Source: CAYRXM01 sp964428175 (lineage in GTDB: Bacteria; Chloroflexota; Anaerolineae; JAFGEY01). From it: a DNA stretch of 39,123 nucleotides. Of this stretch, positions 22,455 to 31,937 are shown piece after piece; the first letter of the stretch is position 1; every line of letters starts with the position of its first letter. The stretch lies in NCBI GenBank assembly GCA_964428175.1, contig CAYRXM010000029.1:1-39123 (forward strand). The letters run 5' to 3'. The position numbers and the translations under genes were made by a program. Under the pieces are notes generated by a model. The model was not told where the DNA came from. It ran no database searches and worked only from the letters and a program-made list of their open reading frames with translations.

Positions 22455-24383
22455 ATGCAGTGTCCGGCCTGTACCAACGAGAATAAACCCGGCGCGCTTT
22501 TTTGCGCCTTTTGCGGCTATGCCCTCGTGATTGACGATCCGGCAGAATCGCTCCAGTCCGGCCGGTTGATGGACGGCGGCACCTACCGCATCATCCGCCC
22601 GCTGGGCAAAGGCGGAATGGGCGCGGTTTATCTGGCGGCCAACACCAAGGCCTTTGATCGCCAGTGCGTGATCAAAGAAGTGATTGAATATTACGACGCC
22701 GCCGATCCGGAGGAACATCAAAAAGCCGTGCAGCGATTCGAGATCGAGGCGCGCATCCTGGCCACGCTCAAGCACCAGGGTATCCCCGACATTTACGCCT
22801 ATTTTACGGAAAACGGGCGCAACTATTTGGTGATGGAATACATCGAAGGGCCGGACCTGGCCGATGGGCTGACCCGCGAGCAAGACGATCAGATCGTCCG
22901 TGGCGGGCCGCTCAAGGCCGACGACGTGATCCGCTACACCCGGCAAATCTGCCAAGTGCTGGATTATCTTGAAAAGCACCAACCGCCGGTGATCCACAAC
23001 GACATCAAGCCGGCCAACATCATCATCGACGGTCACACCGGGCGCGCGGTGCTGGTCGATTTTGGCACTGCCCGGACGCGCTATACGATGCAGCAGCCGG
23101 CTGCTGTTGCCCGCCCTGGACGGCAGCAGTCGAGCATTTATGGCACGGTGGGCTATGCCGCGCCAGAACTGTACGACGGCAAGGCCGAGCCGCGCTCCGA
23201 CGTGTACGCGCTGGCGGCTACCGCCTATCACCTGCTCACCGACGACGACCTGCGCCTGCACCCCTTTCAATTTCCCAAGATGGAGACGATTCCGTCGGCG
23301 CTGCGCGAGGTGCTCCAGGCGGCGCTGTCGCCCAAGATCGAGGATCGCCCTACCGCTGCCGAACTGGGCGTGCGCCTGGATGCGCTGATGAACCGGGGCA
23401 GTCGCCCGCTGCCCGCGCTGACTTTTCCCCAAGACGATCAGGCCGCATCGCGCCGCGAGATGATCGAACTGTGCGTCAAGCACTGGGACTATGCCACCGG
23501 CATTTTGTACGATGGCAGTATCACCCGCTGGCTCAACGACGCGATCCACGATCCGGCCGCCGCGCGCGCCGCCGACGAGGCCATTCGTCGCTATGCCGAC
23601 GACCCCAACGCCGGGCTGGAGTATTTTGTGCGCACGCTCGATCCCAAGGTCATGCCTTCGCCGCAGCTCAAGGTGCTTAGCGGGCGGTTGAGTTATGACA
23701 ACATCGCCGGCGCCGACAACTCGCGGCAGATCGAGGTCAAAAACACCGGCGGCGGCTATCTGTATGGCACGGTCAAAAGCTCGGCATCGTGGGTCGAGGT
23801 GCCGGACAAACTGGCCTGCGCGCCCGGACAAAGCCAGACGCTGCCGGTGATCGTGCGCACTGCCAGCCTCGCACCAGGACGTGTCTACCAGGCCAAGGTC
23901 GAAATCCAGGCCTCCGGCGCGCAGTCGGCTGTGGTGCCGATCGAGATCAAGGTGCCGCCGCCGGTCGTCGACGTATCGCCGACGCACATCGATTTGCGCG
24001 TGCAGGGCAAAGGAGAATTGTTCACCGAGCGGGGAGGATTCGAGGTGCGCAACCGGGGCAAGGTCGCCGCAAAAGGTCAGATCGAGGGCAATCCCGAATG
24101 GCTGGTGCTCGACCCGCTCCAATTTGTGGTCAGACCGGGCGAAACCAGGTCAATAGACCTGGTTGGGCGGGCCGACAAGCTGCCGCAAGACCCGCGCGGG
24201 CGATTGGCGACGCTTCAGGTCAAGATCGACGGTGTCCGGCCCAGCCAGGTGACGGTGGCCGCGCGCTCCAACGTGCCGCAGGAAAGCCGCCTGGGGGCGA
24301 CGATCATGATCGGCTGCGCAGTGATGGTGTTGATCGCCGTGCTGGTCTGGTTTGTACTAACCATCCTGCCGCTGCTGCTGTGA
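22455..24383 (+). CDS. Tail-anchored Ser/Thr kinase with zinc ribbon
   Basis: A 642-residue Hanks-type kinase. The N-terminus is a zinc ribbon (Cys3, Cys6, Cys17, Cys20). The kinase domain (about 45-305) has LGKGGMG at 50-56, Lys74, HND at 181-183 and DFG with Asp202, followed by GTVGYAAPE; the HRD arginine is replaced by Asn, so activation-loop control by the usual Arg contact is absent. A helical spacer then leads to two beta-sandwich repeats (about 410-515 and 516-610; SASWVEV and NPEWLVL are BACON-like signatures). The final 25 residues form one membrane helix. ATG has AAGGTGAGG upstream. The 72-base gap before it has no clear promoter. Confidence 0.88.
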   Translation: MQCPACTNENKPGALFCAFCGYALVIDDPAESLQSGRLMDGGTYRIIRPLGKGGMGAVYLAANTKAFDRQCVIKEVIEYYDAADPEEHQKAVQRFEIEARILATLKHQGIPDIYAYFTENGRNYLVMEYIEGPDLADGLTREQDDQIVRGGPLKADDVIRYTRQICQVLDYLEKHQPPVIHNDIKPANIIIDGHTGRAVLVDFGTARTRYTMQQPAAVARPGRQQSSIYGTVGYAAPELYDGKAEPRSDVYALAATAYHLLTDDDLRLHPFQFPKMETIPSALREVLQAALSPKIEDRPTAAELGVRLDALMNRGSRPLPALTFPQDDQAASRREMIELCVKHWDYATGILYDGSITRWLNDAIHDPAAARAADEAIRRYADDPNAGLEYFVRTLDPKVMPSPQLKVLSGRLSYDNIAGADNSRQIEVKNTGGGYLYGTVKSSASWVEVPDKLACAPGQSQTLPVIVRTASLAPGRVYQAKVEIQASGAQSAVVPIEIKVPPPVVDVSPTHIDLRVQGKGELFTERGGFEVRNRGKVAAKGQIEGNPEWLVLDPLQFVVRPGETRSIDLVGRADKLPQDPRGRLATLQVKIDGVRPSQVTVAARSNVPQESRLGATIMIGCAVMVLIAVLVWFVLTILPLLL

Positions 24384-24390
24384 AAATACG

Positions 24391-24443
24391 CCGTTGGTTG
24401 AGCTGGCAGGTCGAACTTGTCGCGACCTTGTCGAAACCAACGG
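24391..24443. terminator. Nested inverted repeat between convergent genes
   Basis: Outer arms CCGTTGGTT (24391-24399) and AACCAACGG (24435-24443) enclose a second pair AGGTCG/CGACCT. It lies eight bases after the kinase stop. No long T-run follows, so its role as a terminator is inferred from position. Confidence 0.4.
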
Positions 24444-24528
24444 TGGCTGGCTGCGACATCTTGGCCCGTTTCACGAGGGAGCGCCGGGGTGAGACGCGCG
24501 CGACTTACCACTGGGCGGGTATCCGCCC

Positions 24529-26874
24529 CTATTTGCCCTCTTGGACCACCACCGTCTGCTTGAGCGTCTCCCCGCCGTGCCCGCTGAACCAGGCATCCCC
24601 TTCGCGCAGCATATCCCATTCTAGCACATAGTGTCCCGGGCTGGGCGGGGCGATGATCCAGGCCCTGATCCGCGCCTCGTTTCCCGGCTCGACGCGGTGC
24701 GGCACATCGGTGCGCAAGGATTCCATCACCAGCAGCGCGCCGTCTTCCGTCTGCCAGCGATACGAGAGGCGCACCGGCAGCCACGAACCGGCCTCCCAGA
24801 TCTGCGAACCGGCGTTGCGCACGCGGATCGTCACCTGGTACAACTGCCGGGTGCGCATCTGTGCCGGCGTGCCTGCCGCGAGATATTCCACGCGATACAT
24901 CGCTTCGCCATAGCGGGCCAACTCCTCGCGTACCTGGCCCATATTTTCCCTCGGCGCGCCCAGGCGCAGCAGCAGTGCACCGCCGTGTTGGGCGACGACC
25001 CCGTATTTTGGCTCGTCCAGCCACAGATCGACCAGTTCGTAAAAGGTGTGAAAATCGAGCGGGCTTTTATTGGCCGCCGCGTCCAGGTCGAGCACCACGT
25101 ATTCGGCCTGCTCGTTTTCCGACAGTGTACAGCGGTAAAACAGCAGAGCATCGCGTCGCTGCGACAGGTGTGGATGCAGATTGCTCTGCGCGCACACTGA
25201 AGCTTCTAGCGGCACCAGGGCCAGGATCGCGCGCAAGTTATCGTCATACACCGATTGTTGGTAGTAATCCTTGATGTGGAACGCTTTTCCCGGCGGGTAC
25301 GGGCTGAACAGGAAACTCGCCAGCAGCGTGTTGAGCATGATGAACAGAGCCAGGACGGTGCTTGCGCGATAAAGCCGGTGGTGATCCTGCCGTCGCGCCA
25401 GCCAGGCCAGCACCTCGCCGGCCGCGATCCACACAAAAGGGATCACCGGAGCCATATAGTGGGCATAGATGGTGCTTTGCCATTCGGAATCGGCCAGCAG
25501 GTTGATCGCCAGCACGGGCAGCGCGGGCAGCAGCGCGGGCAGGTGGAAAATTGAGGTGAACCCCAGTGGAGCCAAGAGATCGAACAGCGTTTGCAGCTTT
25601 TCCCGGTTGGCCAGTTGGGCCAGCAGCAGCCCGGGGCTGGCGAGCACGTTGCGAACCATGTCGAGCGGCGTGCCGCCCAACGCGCCAAAGCGCCGTTCGA
25701 CCAGGCTGCCCGCGTCCGGCCCGTATGCGCTGCGCACCAACGGCAAGACAAGGCCGAAATCGAGGGCCAGCCAGGCCAGGGCGATCAGCATCGTCGCCAG
25801 GCCGTGCTTCCAGCTTGTTTGGGCGCGCCCGCCGCGCCAGACCAGCATCACCGCGCCCAGCACCAGCAGCACAAACGCCGCTTCGATACGGCAGGTCAGC
25901 GCCAGCCCGATCCAGATATAGTACGCGCGCCAGCGCGCCCCGCGCATCGCCTGCCAGGCGGCAATCATCAAGGGCGCCATCAGCGCCGAGGGATGAAATT
26001 CGGCCATGTTGACATAGTGCAGCGGCAGGTAGAGCAAGTACGCCGCGGCGATCAATGCCCCCCACAGCGCGTTGCCGGTCAAATCGCGCACCAGGCCGTA
26101 GAGCGGGACCGCGCCGGCGGCCAGGCACAGCGTCTGTACCACCAGCAGCGTGTGCGGATCGGCCCACAGCCAATACAGCGCGGAAAGGGGGATAAAGATG
26201 AGTTCCAGCTTGGCATCGAGCAGGCGGTTTTCGTAGCGCGAGCCTTCGGCCGGGGCGCGATAGAGCGGCGTCCGTTCCAGGATGCGTCCGTGGATGGTGT
26301 TCCAGGCGGCCTGGTCCATCGTGCCGGTATCGAGGGCGTGGGTACGAAACGAGACGTGATCGGCGATGCTCAAAAAGCCAAAGACCAGGGCATAGATCAG
26401 CGCCAGCGCGCCGACCAGGCCCAACATCAAGCGGGGGCGGTTGAGCCGGCCGAGCGACGTGTGGAGCGTGCGGCCAAGCGGAATAGCGACCAGCAGCGAG
26501 GTGATCGCGCCCAGGCCGTAAACCCATACCGAACTGCCCGGCTGGACGCCCAACGGATGGATGCCATAGCGCGCAAAGAAAGGCGTTGCCAATAAAGAGA
26601 GCAAAAACGGCAGTGACGCGCGCGGCAGCCCGCGTTCTGGATCGGGATCGGTGCGCAGCAACACCCACCACAACAGCAGCGCCGCGCATTCAAAGGCCAG
26701 CAGCGTCCATACCAGCCGCCGCAGCAGCAGGGCATAAATGGGCTTTTCCTGCCACCACAATAAAATCTGGCCCTGATAGGCCCAATCCCACCAGGCGAGG
26801 GCCAGGATGGCGCCGGCCAGGAGCGGACAGGCCAGAAAGGGCCAGATGGAAGAGCGGTTCGTGTTTCCGGTCAT
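24529..26874 (-). CDS. DUF2079 polytopic membrane protein
   Basis: A 781-residue protein with about a dozen membrane helices over the first 540 residues, carrying the DUF2079 features ALDTGTMDQAAWNTIHGRIL and a later NMAEFHPSALMAPLMIAAW. The family resembles GT-C glycosyltransferases in architecture, but no activity is established for it. The C-terminal third (from about 560) is soluble and ends in a beta-sandwich (VTIRVRNAGSQIWEAGSWLPVRLSYRW) that looks carbohydrate-binding or immunoglobulin-like and should face outwards. ATG 26874 is chosen because it precedes the first helix; an open frame continues upstream without similarity and lacks a ribosome site. Last gene of the miaA-gltX transcript. 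Confidence 0.8.
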   Translation of the reverse strand: MTGNTNRSSIWPFLACPLLAGAILALAWWDWAYQGQILLWWQEKPIYALLLRRLVWTLLAFECAALLLWWVLLRTDPDPERGLPRASLPFLLSLLATPFFARYGIHPLGVQPGSSVWVYGLGAITSLLVAIPLGRTLHTSLGRLNRPRLMLGLVGALALIYALVFGFLSIADHVSFRTHALDTGTMDQAAWNTIHGRILERTPLYRAPAEGSRYENRLLDAKLELIFIPLSALYWLWADPHTLLVVQTLCLAAGAVPLYGLVRDLTGNALWGALIAAAYLLYLPLHYVNMAEFHPSALMAPLMIAAWQAMRGARWRAYYIWIGLALTCRIEAAFVLLVLGAVMLVWRGGRAQTSWKHGLATMLIALAWLALDFGLVLPLVRSAYGPDAGSLVERRFGALGGTPLDMVRNVLASPGLLLAQLANREKLQTLFDLLAPLGFTSIFHLPALLPALPVLAINLLADSEWQSTIYAHYMAPVIPFVWIAAGEVLAWLARRQDHHRLYRASTVLALFIMLNTLLASFLFSPYPPGKAFHIKDYYQQSVYDDNLRAILALVPLEASVCAQSNLHPHLSQRRDALLFYRCTLSENEQAEYVVLDLDAAANKSPLDFHTFYELVDLWLDEPKYGVVAQHGGALLLRLGAPRENMGQVREELARYGEAMYRVEYLAAGTPAQMRTRQLYQVTIRVRNAGSQIWEAGSWLPVRLSYRWQTEDGALLVMESLRTDVPHRVEPGNEARIRAWIIAPPSPGHYVLEWDMLREGDAWFSGHGGETLKQTVVVQEGK

Positions 26875-26902
26875 GTGTTCAAGAATCCGGGTTGGGGATA
26901 AA

Positions 26903-26914
26903 ACCGGCCCCGGT
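26903..26914 (-). terminator. Weak GC-rich palindrome after the small membrane gene
   Basis: ACCGG-CC-CCGGT (26903-26914), followed on the minus strand by TTTTA. Short stem; it could partly terminate or be fortuitous. Confidence 0.2.
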
Positions 26915-26924
26915 CGCTTGACGA

Positions 26925-27394
26925 TTATAGAGGCGGCAGCGGGATCGGCTTGGCCAGCATGCCCAGGAGCGCAGTGACGGCAAAAGCGATCACCGCCGCC
27001 ATCCACAGCCGCCAGCGCCAGGGGTTATAGACACGGGCGATGCGCCTGTCCATGGCCCGGCGCCGCCGGGCCTCAAACCTGTCCATTGTCGGGGTAGGCT
27101 TGTCGGCCTTGTCTTGGTCCGTTCTGTTGGTCGCCGGCTGGCTGCGACCATCATCGTCATCGTCATCTGTCGCGCCCTCGGTCGGTGCGATCAACCCGCC
27201 CAACAAGAGCAGCGCCGACATCCAGAAACACCAGTTGGAGAGGTGGTAGAAGAAATTCTGGAAATTGGATGGCTGGAAAATGCTGACAATGAGAAAGAGC
27301 AGCGTCGTTGCCAGGATGCCGGCGCCGGCAAATCCACCTGCCCAGGCGAAAAAGATGCCCGTCTTGTGCCAAAAGGTCTGCATTTTTTCTCGAT

Positions 27395-27398
<4 letters not shown>
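26925..27398 (-). CDS. Small hypothetical membrane protein
   Basis: A 157-residue protein with membrane helices near 12-40 (FFAWAGGFAGAGILATTLLFLIVSIF) and 48-68 (FYHLSNWCFWMSALLLLGGLI), a hydrophilic middle with a DDDDDD run and an Arg-rich patch (FEARRRRAMDRRIARVY) and a third helix near the C-terminus (LWMAAVIAFAVTALLGML). I do not recognise the family. Its ATG overlaps the gltX TGA (ATGA at 27398-27395), and GGAAG lies just upstream, so it is translated with gltX. An in-frame ATG at 27383 is a second choice of start. Confidence 0.75.
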
Positions 27399-28879
<1,481 letters not shown>

Positions 28880-28927
28880 GATCGATCTCCTTGAGGAATG
28901 CCAAGCACCCATTCTACCCGATTCAGG

Positions 28928-29866
28928 CTAAAAAGCAAATAGGGCCTGGACAGACGACACAATCTGCTCCGGGGGCGTCTTTAGCACATCGAACCAGTGG
29001 ATGGATGGATCACTGGGGCGAAACCAGTTGTACTGCTGGCGGATAAAGCGCCGAGTCTCTTTTTTGATCGCGGCCACGCACTCGTCCAGCGGGGCAGCGC
29101 CTTCAAAGTAGCTTTTGAACTGCCCATAGCCCAGGCTCGACAGTGCGGGCAGCCACCAGCCGTAGCCGCGATCGAGCAACGCCTGCACCTCGTTCACCAG
29201 CCCGCGGGCGACCATCTGCTCGATGCGCGCGTCGATGCGCCGGTACAGCGCCTCTCGCTCCAGGGTCAGGCCGATCTGGACAATGCGGTAGGGCGGCGGC
29301 GATTTGCCGCGCTGCTCGGAAAAGGGCCGGCCCGATTTCAAGCACACTTCCAGCGCGCGCACCACGCGGCGCACGTTGCGCGCGTCGATCAGGTCTTGGG
29401 CCGCCGGGTCGAGGGCCAGCAGCTTTTCGTACAGCGCCAGGTGACCGTCTCGCTCAGCCTGGGCAAACAGTTCGGCGCGTAAGGCCTCGTCGGGCGGGAC
29501 GCGGGGGACGTTCCACCCTTCGATCATCGCATGCACGTACTGCCCCGTCCCGCCGACCAGCAGTGGTGTCAGGTTGCGTTTGAAAATACTGTCGATGGCG
29601 GCGCTGGCCAATTCCTGGTAGGTGGCCAGACCAAAGTCCTCGTCCGGATCGACGATGTCGATCAGGTGGTGCCGCGCCTGGGCCTGTTCTTCGCGGGTCG
29701 GCTTGGCCGTGCCGATGTCCATATAGCGGTACACCTGGCGCGAGTCGGCCGAGACGATCTCGCCGCCGAGCTGCCGGGCCAAAAGGACGCCCAATGCGGT
29801 TTTGCCCACGCCCGTCGGCCCGACGAGGGCAAGCAGGGGGCGATGGGCCTGTTCGGAATGATCCAT
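28928..29866 (-). CDS. miaA: tRNA dimethylallyltransferase MiaA
   Basis: The 312-residue enzyme transfers a dimethylallyl group to A37 of tRNAs reading UNN codons. The P-loop GPTGVGKT (16-23), the SADSRQVYRYMDIGTAKPT motif, the HHLIDIVDPDEDFGLATYQ motif and VGGTGQYVHAMIEGW are all present, as is the C-terminal TRRFIRQQYNWFR. ATG 29866 has TAGGAGAG upstream; the frame remains open further upstream to the promoter without similarity. It is the first gene of a minus-strand unit with gltX. Confidence 0.96.
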   Translation of the reverse strand: MDHSEQAHRPLLALVGPTGVGKTALGVLLARQLGGEIVSADSRQVYRYMDIGTAKPTREEQAQARHHLIDIVDPDEDFGLATYQELASAAIDSIFKRNLTPLLVGGTGQYVHAMIEGWNVPRVPPDEALRAELFAQAERDGHLALYEKLLALDPAAQDLIDARNVRRVVRALEVCLKSGRPFSEQRGKSPPPYRIVQIGLTLEREALYRRIDARIEQMVARGLVNEVQALLDRGYGWWLPALSSLGYGQFKSYFEGAAPLDECVAAIKKETRRFIRQQYNWFRPSDPSIHWFDVLKTPPEQIVSSVQALFAF

Positions 29867-29882
29867 AAGCTCTCCTACGGCA

Positions 29883-29911
29883 ATCATACCTGAATTAAGA
29901 GCACCCGTCAA
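29883..29911 (-). promoter_or_regulatory. Promoter for the miaA-gltX operon
   Basis: On the minus strand TTGACG (29911-29906), a 17-base spacer and TATGAT (29888-29883). Transcription would start a few bases before the miaA ribosome site. Confidence 0.75.
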
Positions 29912-29935
29912 CTGGCAAAAAAGGTCGATTGTGAG

Positions 29936-29941
29936 TATAAT
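29936..29941 (+). promoter_or_regulatory. -10 element for the ketopantoate reductase gene
   Basis: TATAAT at 29936-29941 on the plus strand; the best -35 candidate (TGGCAA, 29913-29918) is weak. It diverges from the miaA promoter only about 25 bases away. Transcription would start near 29948. Confidence 0.5.
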
Positions 29942-29982
29942 GGCGCTTTATGCGCCGGGCCAAGATGGCGCAAGGGGGGAAT

Positions 29983-31020
29983 GTGGACGTTTTGATCATC
30001 GGCGCGGGAGCAATAGGCACCTTGTTGGCCTTTCGCCTGGCCCTGACCGGAAACAGGGTCACAGCAGTAGGGCGCGCGGCGTTCGTGCGGGCGGTGCAGA
30101 GTCGCGGCCTGGTGGTCGAATGCGATGGGCGCGCAGGCTGCGTGGATCGCCTGGATGCCGTCCAGGACACGCGCGCACTAGATGAGACCCGTTTCGATTT
30201 GATCCTGATCACCACCCGGGCCTGCGATACGGCTGTCGCGGCCGTGCAGGCGCTGCCCTTTGTTTCCGGTAGGACGCAGACGGTGGTGATACAAAACGGC
30301 ATCGGCGGGCTGGAAGTGGCGCAAGGCATCCTGGGTGTGCCCAACCTGTTTGCCGGTGTGGTGACGATACCGGTGCAGGTGCTCAAGCCGGGGGTGATCC
30401 GCTTGCGGCGCCATCAGGGCGGGATCGGTGTGGCGGCGGCAAACGGGCGCGATCCTGGTCTGCTGGTCGATCTCTTTGCCGGGGCCGGGTTCGAGACGCG
30501 CCGGGTGCATGATGCGCGCACACTGCAATGGTCGCGGCTGTTCATCGCCATGCTGGCCAATGCCATCCCGTCGATCCTGGATTGGCCGCCCGATCAGGTG
30601 TACAAGAATCTCCAGTTGTACGCGATCGAGCTGGCCGCACTGCGCGAGGCGGCGCTCGTCGCCCGGCAGATGGGGATCAGGCCAGCGCCTCTGCCGGGAT
30701 ATCCGGTGCCGGAACTGGTCTGGCTGTTGACCCGGCTGCCAGCGCGCCTGACCCGCCTGGCTTTTGCCCGCCGTATCGTTCAGGTACGCGCCGGGCGGCG
30801 GCCTTCCTTGCAGGCCGAGCTTGCGCGCCAGCGCAAGTCTGAAATTGAGTTTTTGAACGGTGCGGTGGTGCGCGAGGGGGACAAGGTCGGCGTGCCGGCG
30901 CCGGTCAACCGCGCGCTGTGCGGCCTGGTGCAGGGCATCGCCGGGGGCGCAATTCCGTGGAGCGAATATCGCGGGCAGACCGACCGCCTGATCACGCGCA
31001 TTCGACAGGCGAGTGCATGA
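29983..31020 (+). CDS. panE: Ketopantoate reductase family protein
   Basis: A 345-residue NADPH-dependent dehydrogenase. The Rossmann motif GAGAIG is at residues 7-12, TTRACDTAVAAVQALPF and VVIQNGIGGLEVAQGI are the ApbA/PanE signatures, and the C-terminal helical domain contains LQAELARQRKSEIEFLNGAVV, which carries the catalytic Lys and Glu in the family. PanE reduces 2-dehydropantoate for pantothenate and CoA synthesis; paralogues act on other 2-oxo acids, so the assignment is to family. GTG 29983 is preferred with AAGGGGGG upstream; the ATG at 29950 sits only about two bases after the predicted transcript start. Confidence 0.82.
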   Translation: MDVLIIGAGAIGTLLAFRLALTGNRVTAVGRAAFVRAVQSRGLVVECDGRAGCVDRLDAVQDTRALDETRFDLILITTRACDTAVAAVQALPFVSGRTQTVVIQNGIGGLEVAQGILGVPNLFAGVVTIPVQVLKPGVIRLRRHQGGIGVAAANGRDPGLLVDLFAGAGFETRRVHDARTLQWSRLFIAMLANAIPSILDWPPDQVYKNLQLYAIELAALREAALVARQMGIRPAPLPGYPVPELVWLLTRLPARLTRLAFARRIVQVRAGRRPSLQAELARQRKSEIEFLNGAVVREGDKVGVPAPVNRALCGLVQGIAGGAIPWSEYRGQTDRLITRIRQASA

Positions 31021-31066
31021 TGGCTCGCTCCAAGCCGGGCCGCTATTTTAGTATTGTGGAGGAGAG

Positions 31067-31924
31067 ATGCTCAAGAATCTGCGCATTGCCTTTATCGGCG
31101 CGGGAACGATGGCCGAGGCCATCATCAAGGTGCTGCTGGACAAAAGACTGACTGCGGCCGAAAACGTGGTCGCCAGTGAGCCTCGGGCGGAGCGCGCGGC
31201 CGATTTGACCAGGCGCTACGGGATCAAGGTCGTTTCAAACAACAGCCAGGTGGTCAGTGACTGCGACGTGGTTGTCCTTTCGGTCAAGCCGCAGGTGATG
31301 CCGGTCGTGCTGCCCCAACTGCGCGGCCACATCCTGCCCCAGGCGCTGGTTTTTTCCATCGTCGCCGGCGTGCCGGTCAGCACCTTGATCGATGGGCTGC
31401 ATCACGGGGCAGTGGTGCGAGTGATGCCCAACACACCGGCTCAAATCGGCGAGGCGATGTCGGTGTGGATCGCTTCGGCAGAGGCGAGTGCGGCGCAGCG
31501 CGGGCAGGCGCAGGCGATCTTGCAGGCGATGGGGCAAGAACTTGAGGTACACGACGAGGAATACCTGGACATGGCTACTGCCGTCAGCGGCACCGGCCCG
31601 ACCTATGTCTTTTTGATGATGGAAGCGATGGTCGATGCAGCGGTACACCTGGGATTTTCGCGGGTCGATGCGCACAAGCTGGTCATCCAGACCGTGCGCG
31701 GCTCGGTGCTCTTTGCCGCCCAGTCCGACAAGCACCTGGCCGAATTGCGCAACATGGTCACGTCGCCGGGCGGCACCAGCGCCGACGCGATCTATCAACT
31801 TGAAAAGGGGTCGCTGCGCACGGTGCTCTCCAAGGCGATCTGGGCGGCTTATCAGAAAAGCCGCTTGCTGGCACAGATGGTGCCCGTCGCCAACGGCCCG
31901 GAACGTAAGCAGCTCGAAGACTAG
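31067..31924 (+). CDS. proC: Pyrroline-5-carboxylate reductase
   Basis: The 285-residue enzyme completes proline synthesis by reducing 1-pyrroline-5-carboxylate with NAD(P)H. It has the Rossmann start IAFIGAGTMAEAI (GAGTM at 11-15), VKPQVMPVVLPQL, the RVMPNTPAQIGEAM motif and the signature AVSGTGPTYVFLMMEAM followed by MVTSPGGTSADAI. Size and motifs are standard. GGAGGAGAG lies directly before the ATG. It ends 14 bases from the convergent membrane regulator gene. Confidence 0.96.
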   Translation: MLKNLRIAFIGAGTMAEAIIKVLLDKRLTAAENVVASEPRAERAADLTRRYGIKVVSNNSQVVSDCDVVVLSVKPQVMPVVLPQLRGHILPQALVFSIVAGVPVSTLIDGLHHGAVVRVMPNTPAQIGEAMSVWIASAEASAAQRGQAQAILQAMGQELEVHDEEYLDMATAVSGTGPTYVFLMMEAMVDAAVHLGFSRVDAHKLVIQTVRGSVLFAAQSDKHLAELRNMVTSPGGTSADAIYQLEKGSLRTVLSKAIWAAYQKSRLLAQMVPVANGPERKQLED

Positions 31925-31937
31925 ATCGCACTGAGGT

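Noticed and set aside
23789..24631. A 280-codon plus-strand frame overlapping the kinase gene and its downstream gap
   Set aside because: Composition is Arg/Gly/Ala-rich out-of-frame translation of the kinase; there is no ribosome site.
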